This document shows positions 13,719 to 23,376 of a stretch of DNA of 64,000 nt, piece after piece. Both the position numbers and the translations under genes were made by a program. The notes beneath the pieces were generated by a model. It did no database searches and was not told where the DNA came from. It worked only from the letters and a program-made list of their open reading frames with translations. The stretch lies in assembly GCA_045544515.1 (NCBI GenBank), contig JAZPZD010000021.1, positions 62,001 through 126,000 on the forward strand. Direction: 5' to 3'. This stretch comes from RGIG8748 sp045544515 (GTDB taxonomy: Bacteria; Bacillota; Clostridia; UMGS1810). The stretch's first letter is position 1. Every line of letters begins with the position of its first letter.

Positions 13719-16700
13719 ATGGAACGTCCACATCCTATCATGCTTGGTAAGAATGAGAGAATGAGCTACTCCAAGGTAGAAGAAGTTCTTGAAATGCCAA
13801 ACTTAATTGAGGTGCAGAAGAAGTCATACGATTGGTTCATCGAAAAAGGTTTAAAGGAGGTACTTCACGATGTATCTCCCATTTGTGATTTCTCCGGAAA
13901 TCTCGTACTCGAATTTGATGACTATTATCTTGACGAGCATCCTAAGTACTCCATTGAAGAATGTAAAGCACGAGATGCTACATACTCCAAGCCCCTTAAA
14001 ATCAAGGTAAGACTCATCAATAAGGAAACCGGTGAGGTTAAAGAACAGGAAATCTTTATGGGCGAATTCCCGCTTATGACAGATTCGGGTACCTTTATCA
14101 TCAACGGTGCAGAGCGTGTTATAGTAAGCCAGGTTGTTCGTTCGCCCGGTATATACTTTGATATGCAACACGACAAAATCGGTAAAGAGCTCTACAACGC
14201 TACCGTTATACCAAACCGCGGTGCTTGGCTCGAATACGAAACCGATTCCAACGATGTATTTTCCGTTAGAATAGACAGAACGAGAAAGCTCCCTGTAACA
14301 GTACTGATCCGTGCACTCGGAATTAATACAAATGAGGAAATTTTAGAGTATTTTGGTCACGATAATACTATCAATATCACTTTGGAAAAAGATGTTACCA
14401 AAAATGCCGAAGAAGCTCTTATAGAAATATACAAAAAGCTCCGTCCCGGCGAGCCCCCAACGGTAGAGAGTGCTACTTCTCTTATCAGTGCACTTTTCTA
14501 TGACCCCAAGAGATATGATATCTCCAAGGTTGGCCGTTTCAAATTCAACAAGAAACTCGCTATTTCCAACAGAATTAAGAACAGAACTCTTGCAAGAGAT
14601 ATCGTAGACCCCTCAACAGGTGAAATCCTTGCAAAGACAGGCGATGTTATTGATTCCGACAAGGCTATGGAAATCCAGAAAGCCGGCGTAAGCGTAGCAT
14701 ATCTTAATATCGAAGGCAAAGAGGTCAAGGTGTTCTCCAATGCGATGGTAGACATTAAAGACTTTGTTTCTTTTGACATTTCCGAACTTGAAATAGACGA
14801 GCTTGTGCGTTTCTCTGTGCTTGATGAAATATTAAACACATTCGAAAGCGAAGAGGATATCAAAAACGCTATTATCGAAAGAAGAGATGAGCTTATTCCC
14901 AAGCACATCATAAATGACGATATATTGGCATCTATCAACTACCACTTGGGATTGCAGTACGGTCTCGGCTCCACAGATGATATCGACCACTTGGGTAACA
15001 GAAGACTGCGTGCAGTAGGCGAACTTCTGCAGAACCAGTTCAGAATAGGTCTTTCCAGACTCGAAAGAGTAGTAAGAGAAAGAATGACTATTCAGGATCT
15101 GGAATCTGTAACTCCTCAGGGACTTATCAATTCCAGACCTGTAGTAAGTGCTATCAAGGAATTCTTTGGTTCTTCACAGCTTTCACAGTTTATGGACCAG
15201 ACAAACCCCTTGGCTGAGCTTACACACAAAAGAAGACTTTCTGCACTTGGTCCCGGCGGTTTAAGCCGTGAGAGAGCAGGCTTCGAAGTTCGAGACGTTC
15301 ACCATTCTCATTACGGCAGAATGTGTCCTATCGAAACTCCTGAAGGACCCAACATCGGTCTTATTAACTCACTTGCATCCTATGCAAAGATTAATGAGTA
15401 CGGCTTTATCGAAGCTCCTTACAGAAAGTTTAACAAAGAAACCTTAAAGGTAGAAGATACAGTTGAATATATGACAGCTGACATTGAGGACAACTACAAG
15501 GTTGCCCCCGCCAGCGAAAAGATAAAAGCTGACGGCTCTTTCGAAAACAAGACTGTTATCGTAAGATACAGAGACGAATTTATCGAAGTAGACCCCTCAC
15601 AGGTTGACTATGTAGACGTGTCGCCCAGACAGATTGTATCTGTAGCTACTGCTATGATACCGTTCTTGGAAAATGACGACGCCGTTCGTGCACTCATGGG
15701 CTCCAACATGCAGCGTCAGGCAGTTCCGCTTTTAAAGACCGAATCTCCTATAGTTGGTACAGGTATGGAATACAAAGCTGCAAAGGATTCGGGTGTTTGC
15801 GTACTTGCCAAGGAAGACGGCGAGGTTGTAGCTGTTGATGCCGACGAAATCTCCATCAAGGAAAAAGGCGGCAAGATAGAAACATACAAGCTCACCAAGT
15901 TCCTCCGTTCCAACCAGAGCACATGTATCAACCAGAGACCTATCGTTAAATTTGGCGAAAAGGTTAAAAAAGGCGATATAATCGCTGATGGTCCGTCCAC
16001 TGCAGACGGCGAAATAGCACTCGGAAAGAACATTCTCATAGGCTTTATGACTTGGGAAGGTTACAACTACGAGGATGCTATCTTAATTAACGAAAGATTA
16101 GTTAAGGAAGATGTATTTACATCTATCCACATAGAAGAATACGAATGCGAAGCCAGAGATACCAAACTCGGTGCGGAAGAAATCACACGCGATATTTCCA
16201 ATGTGGGCGAAGACGCTCTTAAAGACATTGACGAAAGAGGTATCGTAAGAGTAGGTGCCGAGGTAAGAGCAGGGGATATCCTTGTAGGTAAGGTAACACC
16301 CAAGGGCGAAACCGAGCTCTCTGCAGAAGAGAGACTTCTTCGTGCAATCTTTGGCGAAAAGGCAAGAGATGTTAGAGATACATCACTGCGTGTTCCTCAC
16401 GGTGAGGCAGGTATTGTAGTAGATGTCAAGATATTTACCCGTGAAAACGGCGACGAACTTGCACCCGGTGTAAATCAGCTCGTAAGATGCTATATCGCAC
16501 AAAAGAGAAAAATCTCTGTCGGCGACAAGATGGCGGGCCGCCACGGTAACAAAGGTGTTATCTCGCGTATACTTCCCGAAGAGGATATGCCATTCTTACC
16601 CGATGGTACACCGCTTCAGATAGTACTTAACCCCTTGGGCGTACCTTCGCGTATGAACATCGGTCAGGTGCTCGAAGTTCACTTGGGTTATGCTGCAAAG

Positions 16701-17537
16701 GCTCTTGGCTGGAAGATAGCAACACCTGTATTTGACGGTGCAACAGAGGCAGATATCTGCCAGGCACTCGAAATGGCGGGCAAAAACCCCAATGGTAAGA
16801 CCGTTCTCTATGACGGAAGAACAGGTGAGCCGTTTGACGGTCCTGTAACAGTTGGTTACATGTACTATCTCAAACTCCACCACCTTGTTGATGATAAAAT
16901 CCATGCAAGAAGTACAGGTCCATACTCACTTGTTACTCAGCAGCCTCTGGGCGGTAAAGCACAGTTCGGCGGACAGAGATTCGGTGAGATGGAAGTTTGG
17001 GCTCTCGAAGCCTACGGTGCTGCATATACCTTGCAGGAAATACTCACAGTTAAATCCGACGATGTTGTCGGCCGTGTCAAGACATACGAAAGTATCGTCA
17101 AGGGCGAAAACATACCCAAGCCGGGTGTTCCCGAATCATTCAAGGTTCTTATCAAGGAACTCCAGTCGCTCGGCCTTGATGTTAAGGTGCTTGACGAAAA
17201 CGATGAAGAAATCATCCTAAAGGAATCCCTCGATGATGACAGCTTCAAGTTCAACTTTGACAGAGGCGATGACTTCTACGAAATGGCAGATCCTGATGAC
17301 GATATACAGGATAACGACGAAGACGAGGAAGAAGACGACCTCTTTGGCGACTTTATGAAGAACTTCGGCAAGGATGACGAAGATGAAGAGGATATATTCC
17401 CCGCAGATTTAGACGATATACAAGACGCACCCGAAGCAGAAATGCTCGAGCTCGATTTAGAGGATCTTTCAATGGATTTTGATGATGACCTCGGCGATAT
17501 CGACAGCAGCATTGACGACTTTGGCAGCGAAGGTTAA
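13719..17537 (+). CDS. rpoB: RNA polymerase subunit beta
   Basis: About 1272 residues from MERPHPIMLGKNERM. The frame is open from a GTG at 13707, but that GTG is part of the GAGGTG ribosome binding site; the ATG at 13719 has the best spacing, with TTG at 13716 as alternative. The rifampicin region (FFGSSQLSQFMDQTNPLAEL ... THKRRLSALGPGG) keeps the susceptible residues. Active-centre blocks such as GDKMAGRHGNKGV and the C-terminal LKELQSLGLDV are present. The last roughly 85 residues form a very acidic Asp/Glu tail. No rplJ/rplL lies upstream; rpoC follows after 15 nt. Confidence 0.98.
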   Translation: MERPHPIMLGKNERMSYSKVEEVLEMPNLIEVQKKSYDWFIEKGLKEVLHDVSPICDFSGNLVLEFDDYYLDEHPKYSIEECKARDATYSKPLKIKVRLINKETGEVKEQEIFMGEFPLMTDSGTFIINGAERVIVSQVVRSPGIYFDMQHDKIGKELYNATVIPNRGAWLEYETDSNDVFSVRIDRTRKLPVTVLIRALGINTNEEILEYFGHDNTINITLEKDVTKNAEEALIEIYKKLRPGEPPTVESATSLISALFYDPKRYDISKVGRFKFNKKLAISNRIKNRTLARDIVDPSTGEILAKTGDVIDSDKAMEIQKAGVSVAYLNIEGKEVKVFSNAMVDIKDFVSFDISELEIDELVRFSVLDEILNTFESEEDIKNAIIERRDELIPKHIINDDILASINYHLGLQYGLGSTDDIDHLGNRRLRAVGELLQNQFRIGLSRLERVVRERMTIQDLESVTPQGLINSRPVVSAIKEFFGSSQLSQFMDQTNPLAELTHKRRLSALGPGGLSRERAGFEVRDVHHSHYGRMCPIETPEGPNIGLINSLASYAKINEYGFIEAPYRKFNKETLKVEDTVEYMTADIEDNYKVAPASEKIKADGSFENKTVIVRYRDEFIEVDPSQVDYVDVSPRQIVSVATAMIPFLENDDAVRALMGSNMQRQAVPLLKTESPIVGTGMEYKAAKDSGVCVLAKEDGEVVAVDADEISIKEKGGKIETYKLTKFLRSNQSTCINQRPIVKFGEKVKKGDIIADGPSTADGEIALGKNILIGFMTWEGYNYEDAILINERLVKEDVFTSIHIEEYECEARDTKLGAEEITRDISNVGEDALKDIDERGIVRVGAEVRAGDILVGKVTPKGETELSAEERLLRAIFGEKARDVRDTSLRVPHGEAGIVVDVKIFTRENGDELAPGVNQLVRCYIAQKRKISVGDKMAGRHGNKGVISRILPEEDMPFLPDGTPLQIVLNPLGVPSRMNIGQVLEVHLGYAAKALGWKIATPVFDGATEADICQALEMAGKNPNGKTVLYDGRTGEPFDGPVTVGYMYYLKLHHLVDDKIHARSTGPYSLVTQQPLGGKAQFGGQRFGEMEVWALEAYGAAYTLQEILTVKSDDVVGRVKTYESIVKGENIPKPGVPESFKVLIKELQSLGLDVKVLDENDEEIILKESLDDDSFKFNFDRGDDFYEMADPDDDIQDNDEDEEEDDLFGDFMKNFGKDDEDEEDIFPADLDDIQDAPEAEMLELDLEDLSMDFDDDLGDIDSSIDDFGSEG

Positions 17538-17552
17538 GAAAGGAGATTAGCT

Positions 17553-20500
17553 ATGTCAGAAACTATGATTGAAGAAAAGAGCTTTAGTGCCATCAAAATC
17601 GGTTTGGCTTCTCCCGAAAAAATCAGAGAGTGGTCGCACGGCGAGGTTAAAAAGCCGGAAACCATTAACTACAGAACCTTAAAACCCGAGCGTGACGGAC
17701 TTTTCTGCGAAAGAATTTTCGGACCTACAAAGGACTGGGAATGTTTTTGCGGTAAGTACAAGAGAATTCGCTACAAGGGTATTGTGTGTGACAAGTGCGG
17801 AGTTGAGGTTACTCGCGCCAAGGTAAGAAGAGAGCGTATGGGCCACATCGAGCTCGCAGCTCCCGTATCTCATATATGGTACTTCAAGGGTATACCCAGC
17901 CGTATGGGACTAATCCTCGATATAAGCCCCAGAATACTTGAAAAGGTACTCTATTTTGCTTCATATATCGTAATAGACCCCGGCAAGACCAATCTCGAAG
18001 AAAAGCAGATTCTCTCCGAGAGCGAATACAAGGAAGCAATCGAGAAATACGGCAAAGAAGGCTTTAATGCATCAATCGGTGCAGAGGCTATCAAAGAACT
18101 TCTTACAGCAATTGACCTCGATGCTCTGTCCGAAGAACTGAAAGAAGAACTCGAAAACTCTCAAGGACAGAAAAAGTTAAGAATTGCAAAAAGACTGGAA
18201 GTTGTAGAGTCATTCAGACTTTCAGGCAACCGCCCCGAGTGGATGATACTCGATGTGGTTCCCGTAATCCCGCCCGAAATCAGACCTATGGTACAGCTCG
18301 ACGGCGGCAGATTTGCAACATCAGACTTAAATGACCTATACAGAAGAGTTATTAACAGAAACAACCGTTTAAAGAGATTATTAGAGCTTGAAGCTCCCGA
18401 CATCATTGTCCGCAATGAAAAGAGAATGCTTCAGGAAGCAGTAGACGCACTTATAGACAACGGCAGACGCGGCAGACCCGTTACAGGCCCCGGAAACAGA
18501 CCTCTTAAGTCACTTTCCGATATGCTTAAAGGTAAGCAGGGTCGTTTCCGTCAGAACCTTCTCGGTAAGCGTGTTGACTATTCCGGCCGTTCGGTTATCG
18601 TTGTAGGACCTGAACTTAAGATTTATCAGTGCGGTCTTCCTAAAGAAATGGCACTCGAACTCTTTAAGCCTTTTGTAATGAAAAAGCTCGTATCCGACGG
18701 TCTTTGCCACAATATCAAGAGTGCAAAGCGTATGGTAGAGAGAGTTAAAACCGAAGTTTGGGATATATTGGAAGATGTAATCAAAGAGCACCCCGTACTT
18801 CTTAACCGTGCTCCTACACTTCACAGACTCGGTATTCAGGCATTCGAACCTATCCTTGTAGAAGGAAGAGCATTAAAGCTCCATCCCCTTGTATGTACAG
18901 CGTTCAACGCCGACTTCGACGGTGACCAGATGGCTGTTCACGTACCTCTTTCACCCGAGGCACAGGCAGAGGCAAGATTCCTTATGCTTTCTGCAAACAA
19001 CCTCTTGAAGCCTCAGGATGGTAAACCTGTTACAGTTCCTACACAGGATATGGTACTTGGTAGTTACTACCTTACTATAAACAAACCCAAGGAAGTTATG
19101 ATTACCGATCCCGGTGATTCTGGCTTTGAAAAGGGCGATATAGTATGCTACTTAAGTAATCAGGAATTTAACAAAAATAACAAGAAAGCTATAAGACGCG
19201 GCAAATCCTTAAAGCAGATTAATGCAGAACTTGAGGCAGAAGGCAAAAAGGCAGCCGAATTTACAGAAGAAGGTTGTTTTGCCGGAGAAAAGGGCGAAGG
19301 CAAGTACTTTAAGAACTATGATGAAGTTCTTATGGCGTACAATGCAGGCGAGCTCGAACTCCATGCACCCATCAAGGTTATAAACACACGCGTTGTAGAC
19401 GGTGTTAAATACGAGGGCATCATTGATGCTACTGCAGGTAAGATTATCTTCAATGAGCAGGTACCCCAGGATATCGGTCTTGTAGACAGAACTATCCTTG
19501 ATACCGACACCGAAGAAGAAAAAACCAGAAAAATGCTCACTCTTGAAGTCGGTATGGAATTTACCGCCGACAAGAAGGGTCTTGGCAAAATCCTTGACAA
19601 TTGCATCAAGACACACGGAACCACAGATTCTGTTACAGTTCTCGATGCTATCAAATCTCTTGGATACAAGTTCTCCACAAAGGGTGCGCTTACAATCAGC
19701 GTATTTGATATGAAGATACCTGAGTCCAAGTACGGCAGATTAGATGATGCTCAGGCAGCAGTTGATAAGGTTACAAAGCAGTATAAGCGCGGTCTTATCA
19801 CTGAAGAAGAAAGATACAACAAGGTTATATCAGTATGGAACGAAGCGGTTGATGATATCTCTGACGCTCTTATGGAAAACCTTGACCAGTATAACCCCAT
19901 TTACATGATGGCTACCTCCGGTGCCCGTGGTAGTAAGGACCAGATTAAGCAGCTTTGCGGTATGCGTGGTCTTATGGCGGATACATCCGGTAATGCTATC
20001 GAAATTCCGATTAAGGCTAACTTCCGTGAAGGTCTTAACGTTTTGGAATACTACATTTCTACACACGGTGCTCGTAAAGGTCTTACAGATACCGCTCTTA
20101 GAACAGCTGACTCCGGATACCTTACAAGAAGACTTGTTGATGTATCCCAGGAAGTTATCATTCGTGAGAATGACTGCGGAACAACAGAGGGTATCACAGT
20201 TAAGAAGATTGCCATCGGTGAAGAAACTATCGAAAGCTTCAGAGACAGACTTGTCGGCAGAACAGCACTCGAGGATATTGTTCATCCCGAAACAGGCGAG
20301 GTTCTTGTTGAGGCAGGCTCACTTATGAGTGAAGCTATCGCAACCAAGGTTGCAGATGCAGGTGTTACCGAAGCTAAGATAAGAAGTATCTTAACTTGTG
20401 AAGCAAGAATTGGTATCTGTGCTAAATGTTACGGTTCCAACCTTTCTACCGGTGATATGGTTGATGCCGGTGAAGCAGTTGGTATTATCGCAGCTCAATC

Positions 20501-21302
20501 TATCGGTGAACCCGGTACACAGCTTACAATGAGAACATTCCATGCCGGCGGTGTTGCCGGTGACGATATCACACAGGGTCTGCCCAGAGTTGAAGAACTC
20601 TTCGAAGCAAGAAGACCCAAGGGTGTTGCTATCATTGCCGAGGAGGCAGGTACCGTTAAGATTGAGGAAACACAGAAGAAGAGAGAGGCTGTTATCACAA
20701 CAGAAGACGGCATCACTCACAATTACCTCATTCCATACGGCTCCAGACTTAAAGTATCTGACGGCGACAAGGTAGAGCTTGCGCAGGAACTTACAGAAGG
20801 TTCCATCTATCCGCAGGATTTACTCAGAGTTATGGGCAAAGACGGTATAAAAGCTGTTACAGATTATCTTATCCAGGAAGTACAGAGAGTGTACAGACTC
20901 CAGGGTATCGATATCAATGACAAGCATATAGAAGTAATCGTAAGACAGATGATAAGAAAGGTTAAGGTTACAGAACCCGGCGATACAGACCTTCTTATAG
21001 GTTCTCTTATCGACAGAGCAGAGTTCGAGTACGAACGCAGAAGAGTGGCATCTGAGGGCGGCGTAGAGCCGGAGTGCGAGAGTGTTCTTCTTGGTATTAC
21101 CAAGACAGCTCTTGCTACAGATTCGTTCCTCTCTGCTGCTTCCTTCCAGGAAACAACAAGAGTTCTTACCGATGCTGCAATCAAGGGTAAGAAAGACCCG
21201 CTTATCGGTCTTAAAGAAAATGTTATTATTGGTAAACTTATTCCTGCAGGTACAGGACTGCCTGTATACCAGGATGTGGAAATTGTAACCCCGATTATAT
21301 AA
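17553..21302 (+). CDS. rpoC: RNA polymerase subunit beta'
   Basis: 1249 residues. N-terminal zinc ribbon Cys64, Cys66, Cys79, Cys82; catalytic NADFDGDQM with Mg-binding Asp454, Asp456, Asp458; bridge-helix/trigger-loop region with GEPGTQLTMRTFHAGGVAG and a second zinc cluster (CEARIGICAKCYG). Full length for a Firmicute. It ends the transcript at a strong terminator. Several long antisense open frames here are shadows. Confidence 0.98.
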   Translation: MSETMIEEKSFSAIKIGLASPEKIREWSHGEVKKPETINYRTLKPERDGLFCERIFGPTKDWECFCGKYKRIRYKGIVCDKCGVEVTRAKVRRERMGHIELAAPVSHIWYFKGIPSRMGLILDISPRILEKVLYFASYIVIDPGKTNLEEKQILSESEYKEAIEKYGKEGFNASIGAEAIKELLTAIDLDALSEELKEELENSQGQKKLRIAKRLEVVESFRLSGNRPEWMILDVVPVIPPEIRPMVQLDGGRFATSDLNDLYRRVINRNNRLKRLLELEAPDIIVRNEKRMLQEAVDALIDNGRRGRPVTGPGNRPLKSLSDMLKGKQGRFRQNLLGKRVDYSGRSVIVVGPELKIYQCGLPKEMALELFKPFVMKKLVSDGLCHNIKSAKRMVERVKTEVWDILEDVIKEHPVLLNRAPTLHRLGIQAFEPILVEGRALKLHPLVCTAFNADFDGDQMAVHVPLSPEAQAEARFLMLSANNLLKPQDGKPVTVPTQDMVLGSYYLTINKPKEVMITDPGDSGFEKGDIVCYLSNQEFNKNNKKAIRRGKSLKQINAELEAEGKKAAEFTEEGCFAGEKGEGKYFKNYDEVLMAYNAGELELHAPIKVINTRVVDGVKYEGIIDATAGKIIFNEQVPQDIGLVDRTILDTDTEEEKTRKMLTLEVGMEFTADKKGLGKILDNCIKTHGTTDSVTVLDAIKSLGYKFSTKGALTISVFDMKIPESKYGRLDDAQAAVDKVTKQYKRGLITEEERYNKVISVWNEAVDDISDALMENLDQYNPIYMMATSGARGSKDQIKQLCGMRGLMADTSGNAIEIPIKANFREGLNVLEYYISTHGARKGLTDTALRTADSGYLTRRLVDVSQEVIIRENDCGTTEGITVKKIAIGEETIESFRDRLVGRTALEDIVHPETGEVLVEAGSLMSEAIATKVADAGVTEAKIRSILTCEARIGICAKCYGSNLSTGDMVDAGEAVGIIAAQSIGEPGTQLTMRTFHAGGVAGDDITQGLPRVEELFEARRPKGVAIIAEEAGTVKIEETQKKREAVITTEDGITHNYLIPYGSRLKVSDGDKVELAQELTEGSIYPQDLLRVMGKDGIKAVTDYLIQEVQRVYRLQGIDINDKHIEVIVRQMIRKVKVTEPGDTDLLIGSLIDRAEFEYERRRVASEGGVEPECESVLLGITKTALATDSFLSAASFQETTRVLTDAAIKGKKDPLIGLKENVIIGKLIPAGTGLPVYQDVEIVTPII

Positions 21303-21310
21303 CGATGTAT

Positions 21311-21344
21311 AAAAACCTGTGCAGAGTTTTCTGCACAGGTTTTT
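21311..21344 (+). terminator. terminator after rpoC
   Basis: 15-bp perfect stem AAAAACCTGTGCAGA (21311-21325) with its complement (21330-21344), 4-nt loop, T run included in the stem's 3' side. Confidence 0.9.
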
Positions 21345-21346
21345 AA

Positions 21347-21375
21347 TTGACTATTTTGTGCCTGTGTGATACAAT
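21347..21375 (+). promoter_or_regulatory. SigA-type promoter of the nitroreductase unit
   Basis: TTGACT (21347-21352), 17-nt spacer, TACAAT (21370-21375), just downstream of the rpoC terminator. Confidence 0.7.
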
Positions 21376-21407
21376 ATTTAGAGATGTTGCAGCAAAGGAG
21401 AATGTTT

Positions 21408-21983
21408 ATGAATATAGATGATATCTTGAAGGAAAGACGCACCATACGCAAGTTCCGACAGGACAGGATTTCTGAAGAACTTCTTAAAAAATATGTTGAT
21501 TTGGCAAGACTTGCCCCATCGGCTGCAAATCTTCAGCCAATCAAGTATGCAATAGTTCATACCAAAGAAATGACAGATAAGCTCTTTGACCTTACCAAGT
21601 GGGCAGGATATTTAGCACCGCAATACAACCCCAAGGATGACGAAAGACCAACAGCATATATAGTAATACTTACTGATGATAATATAAGAAAGTCAGGCTG
21701 TGATATGGATGTGGGTGCGGCGGCACAGAGCATCATACTTTCTGCATACAACGACGGCATAGGCACCTGTTGGATTGCATCGGTAGACAGAGAGAAAACG
21801 GCAGAACTTTTGAATCTTTCTGATAATTTAAAGGTGAGCTGTGTTATCGCATTAGGCTACCCAATGGAAAGTCCTCGTGAGGTAGAGGTAGAAAAAGCAG
21901 ACATTAAGTATTACCTTGATAATAACGGCACTCTTTGTGTTCCAAAGCGTTGTTCACAAGAAGTTACCGTTGGAATTTATTAA
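21408..21983 (+). CDS. nitroreductase-family FMN oxidoreductase
   Basis: 191 residues from MNIDDILKERRTIRKFR, the classic nitroreductase start with FMN-phosphate-binding Arg residues. LARLAPSAANLQP and the C-terminal CVIALGYPMESPREVE are family blocks. It would reduce nitro-, quinone- or flavin-type substrates with NAD(P)H; the physiological substrate is unknown. Upstream in-frame starts at 21366 and 21402 are rejected because the AAAGGAG at 21394-21400 fits only the ATG at 21408. First gene of a likely unit with the NSS transporter and flavodiiron protein. Confidence 0.9.
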   Translation: MNIDDILKERRTIRKFRQDRISEELLKKYVDLARLAPSAANLQPIKYAIVHTKEMTDKLFDLTKWAGYLAPQYNPKDDERPTAYIVILTDDNIRKSGCDMDVGAAAQSIILSAYNDGIGTCWIASVDREKTAELLNLSDNLKVSCVIALGYPMESPREVEVEKADIKYYLDNNGTLCVPKRCSQEVTVGIY

Positions 21984-21998
21984 ACGGAGGAAACAAAA

Positions 21999-23366
21999 AT
22001 GCAAAGAGAAACACTAAAGAGCCGTATCGGCTTTATATTAATCAGTGCCGGCTGTGCAATAGGAATAGGCAATGTGTGGAAGTTTCCGTATATGGCAGGA
22101 CAGTACGGCGGAGCACTATTTGTAATTTTGTACCTAATTTGTCTTGCTATTATGGGAGTTCCTGCACTTACTGTTGAATTTACACTGGGCAGAGCAGCAC
22201 GCAAAAGCCCCGTAATGCTATATCAACAGCTGGAAAAACCCGGTCAGAAATGGCACATTCACGGTTATGTGGCAATGGCGGCAAACTATCTTCTTATGAT
22301 GTTCTACACAGTAGTTGCAGGCTGGATGCTAAAATACTTCGTTCTTAGTGCTATGGGCAGCTTTGACGGCCTTTCTCCCGAAATGATAGGTGGAGTTTTT
22401 GATGCGGTATGTGCCAACCCGAAGACTATGATTTTTTATATGGGAATAACCGTTGTTTTGGGATTTTTGGTATGCGGTATCGGACTTCAGAACGGGCTCG
22501 AAAGAGTAAGCAAGGTAATGATGACACTTCTTTTGTGCATTATGGTGGTGCTTGCCGTTAACAGTTCGTTGCTTCCCGGTGCGGAAAAAGGTCTTGAATT
22601 TTATTTGAAGCCAAATCTTAATGCATTTAAACAGCATGGAGTAATAAGTGTAATAATAGCCGCGATGAACCAGGCATTTTTCACATTGAGTATCGGCATA
22701 GGCTCAATGGCAATATTCGGAAGCTATATAGGCAAAGAGCGTTCTCTTATGGGAGAGTCGTTAAATGTGGCACTGCTTGATACATTTGTTGCTCTTGCAT
22801 CGGGATTTATTATTTTCCCTGCTTGCTTTGCATACGGTGTTGATGTAGGAAGCGGGCCAAAACTCCTTTTTGTAACACTTCCCAACATCTTCAACAATCT
22901 TCCGTTTGGAAGAGTATGGGGAACACTTTTCTTTGTGTTTATGTCGTTTGCGGCATTATCAACAGTATTTGCCGTTTTCGAAAACATCGTTTCCTGCACA
23001 ATGGACTTGTTCAAGGTAAGCCGAAAGAAGGCGTGTGTGATAAACTGTATAATTATGTTTGTTCTTTCTCTTCCTTGTGCACTCGGCTTTAATCTCTTAA
23101 AGAACATTGAGCCTTTGGGAACAGGTACAAACATAATGGATTTAGAGGACTTCATTGTATCAAATATTATTCTTCCGTTAGGTTCGGTTGTGTTTATACT
23201 GTTTTGTGTATCCAAAAACGGCTTTGGATGGGACAAGTTTACAGTTGAAGCCAACATGGGCAAAGGACTTAAAATTAAAAACTGGATGAAAGTATATTAC
23301 ACATATATCCTGCCTGCAATTGTCATTGTAATATTTCTTGCGGGAATTGTAAATTATTTTAGATAG
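21999..23366 (+). CDS. NSS-family sodium-dependent amino acid transporter
   Basis: 455 residues with about 11 hydrophobic segments. TM1 holds the sodium/substrate site pattern SAGCAIGIGNVWKFPYMAGQ of neurotransmitter:sodium symporters (LeuT, MhsT, TnaT). Eleven-helix bacterial members usually import hydrophobic or aromatic amino acids or indole-like compounds; the actual substrate is not readable. CGGAGG site 15 nt after the nitroreductase. Confidence 0.93.
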   Translation: MQRETLKSRIGFILISAGCAIGIGNVWKFPYMAGQYGGALFVILYLICLAIMGVPALTVEFTLGRAARKSPVMLYQQLEKPGQKWHIHGYVAMAANYLLMMFYTVVAGWMLKYFVLSAMGSFDGLSPEMIGGVFDAVCANPKTMIFYMGITVVLGFLVCGIGLQNGLERVSKVMMTLLLCIMVVLAVNSSLLPGAEKGLEFYLKPNLNAFKQHGVISVIIAAMNQAFFTLSIGIGSMAIFGSYIGKERSLMGESLNVALLDTFVALASGFIIFPACFAYGVDVGSGPKLLFVTLPNIFNNLPFGRVWGTLFFVFMSFAALSTVFAVFENIVSCTMDLFKVSRKKACVINCIIMFVLSLPCALGFNLLKNIEPLGTGTNIMDLEDFIVSNIILPLGSVVFILFCVSKNGFGWDKFTVEANMGKGLKIKNWMKVYYTYILPAIVIVIFLAGIVNYFR

Positions 23367-23376
23367 AGGTGACTAT

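Noticed and set aside
19830..20285. 151-residue antisense frame within rpoC, and other long antisense frames over rpoB/rpoC
   Set aside because: No ribosome binding sites or recognisable families; they are explained by the biased codons of the highly expressed sense genes.
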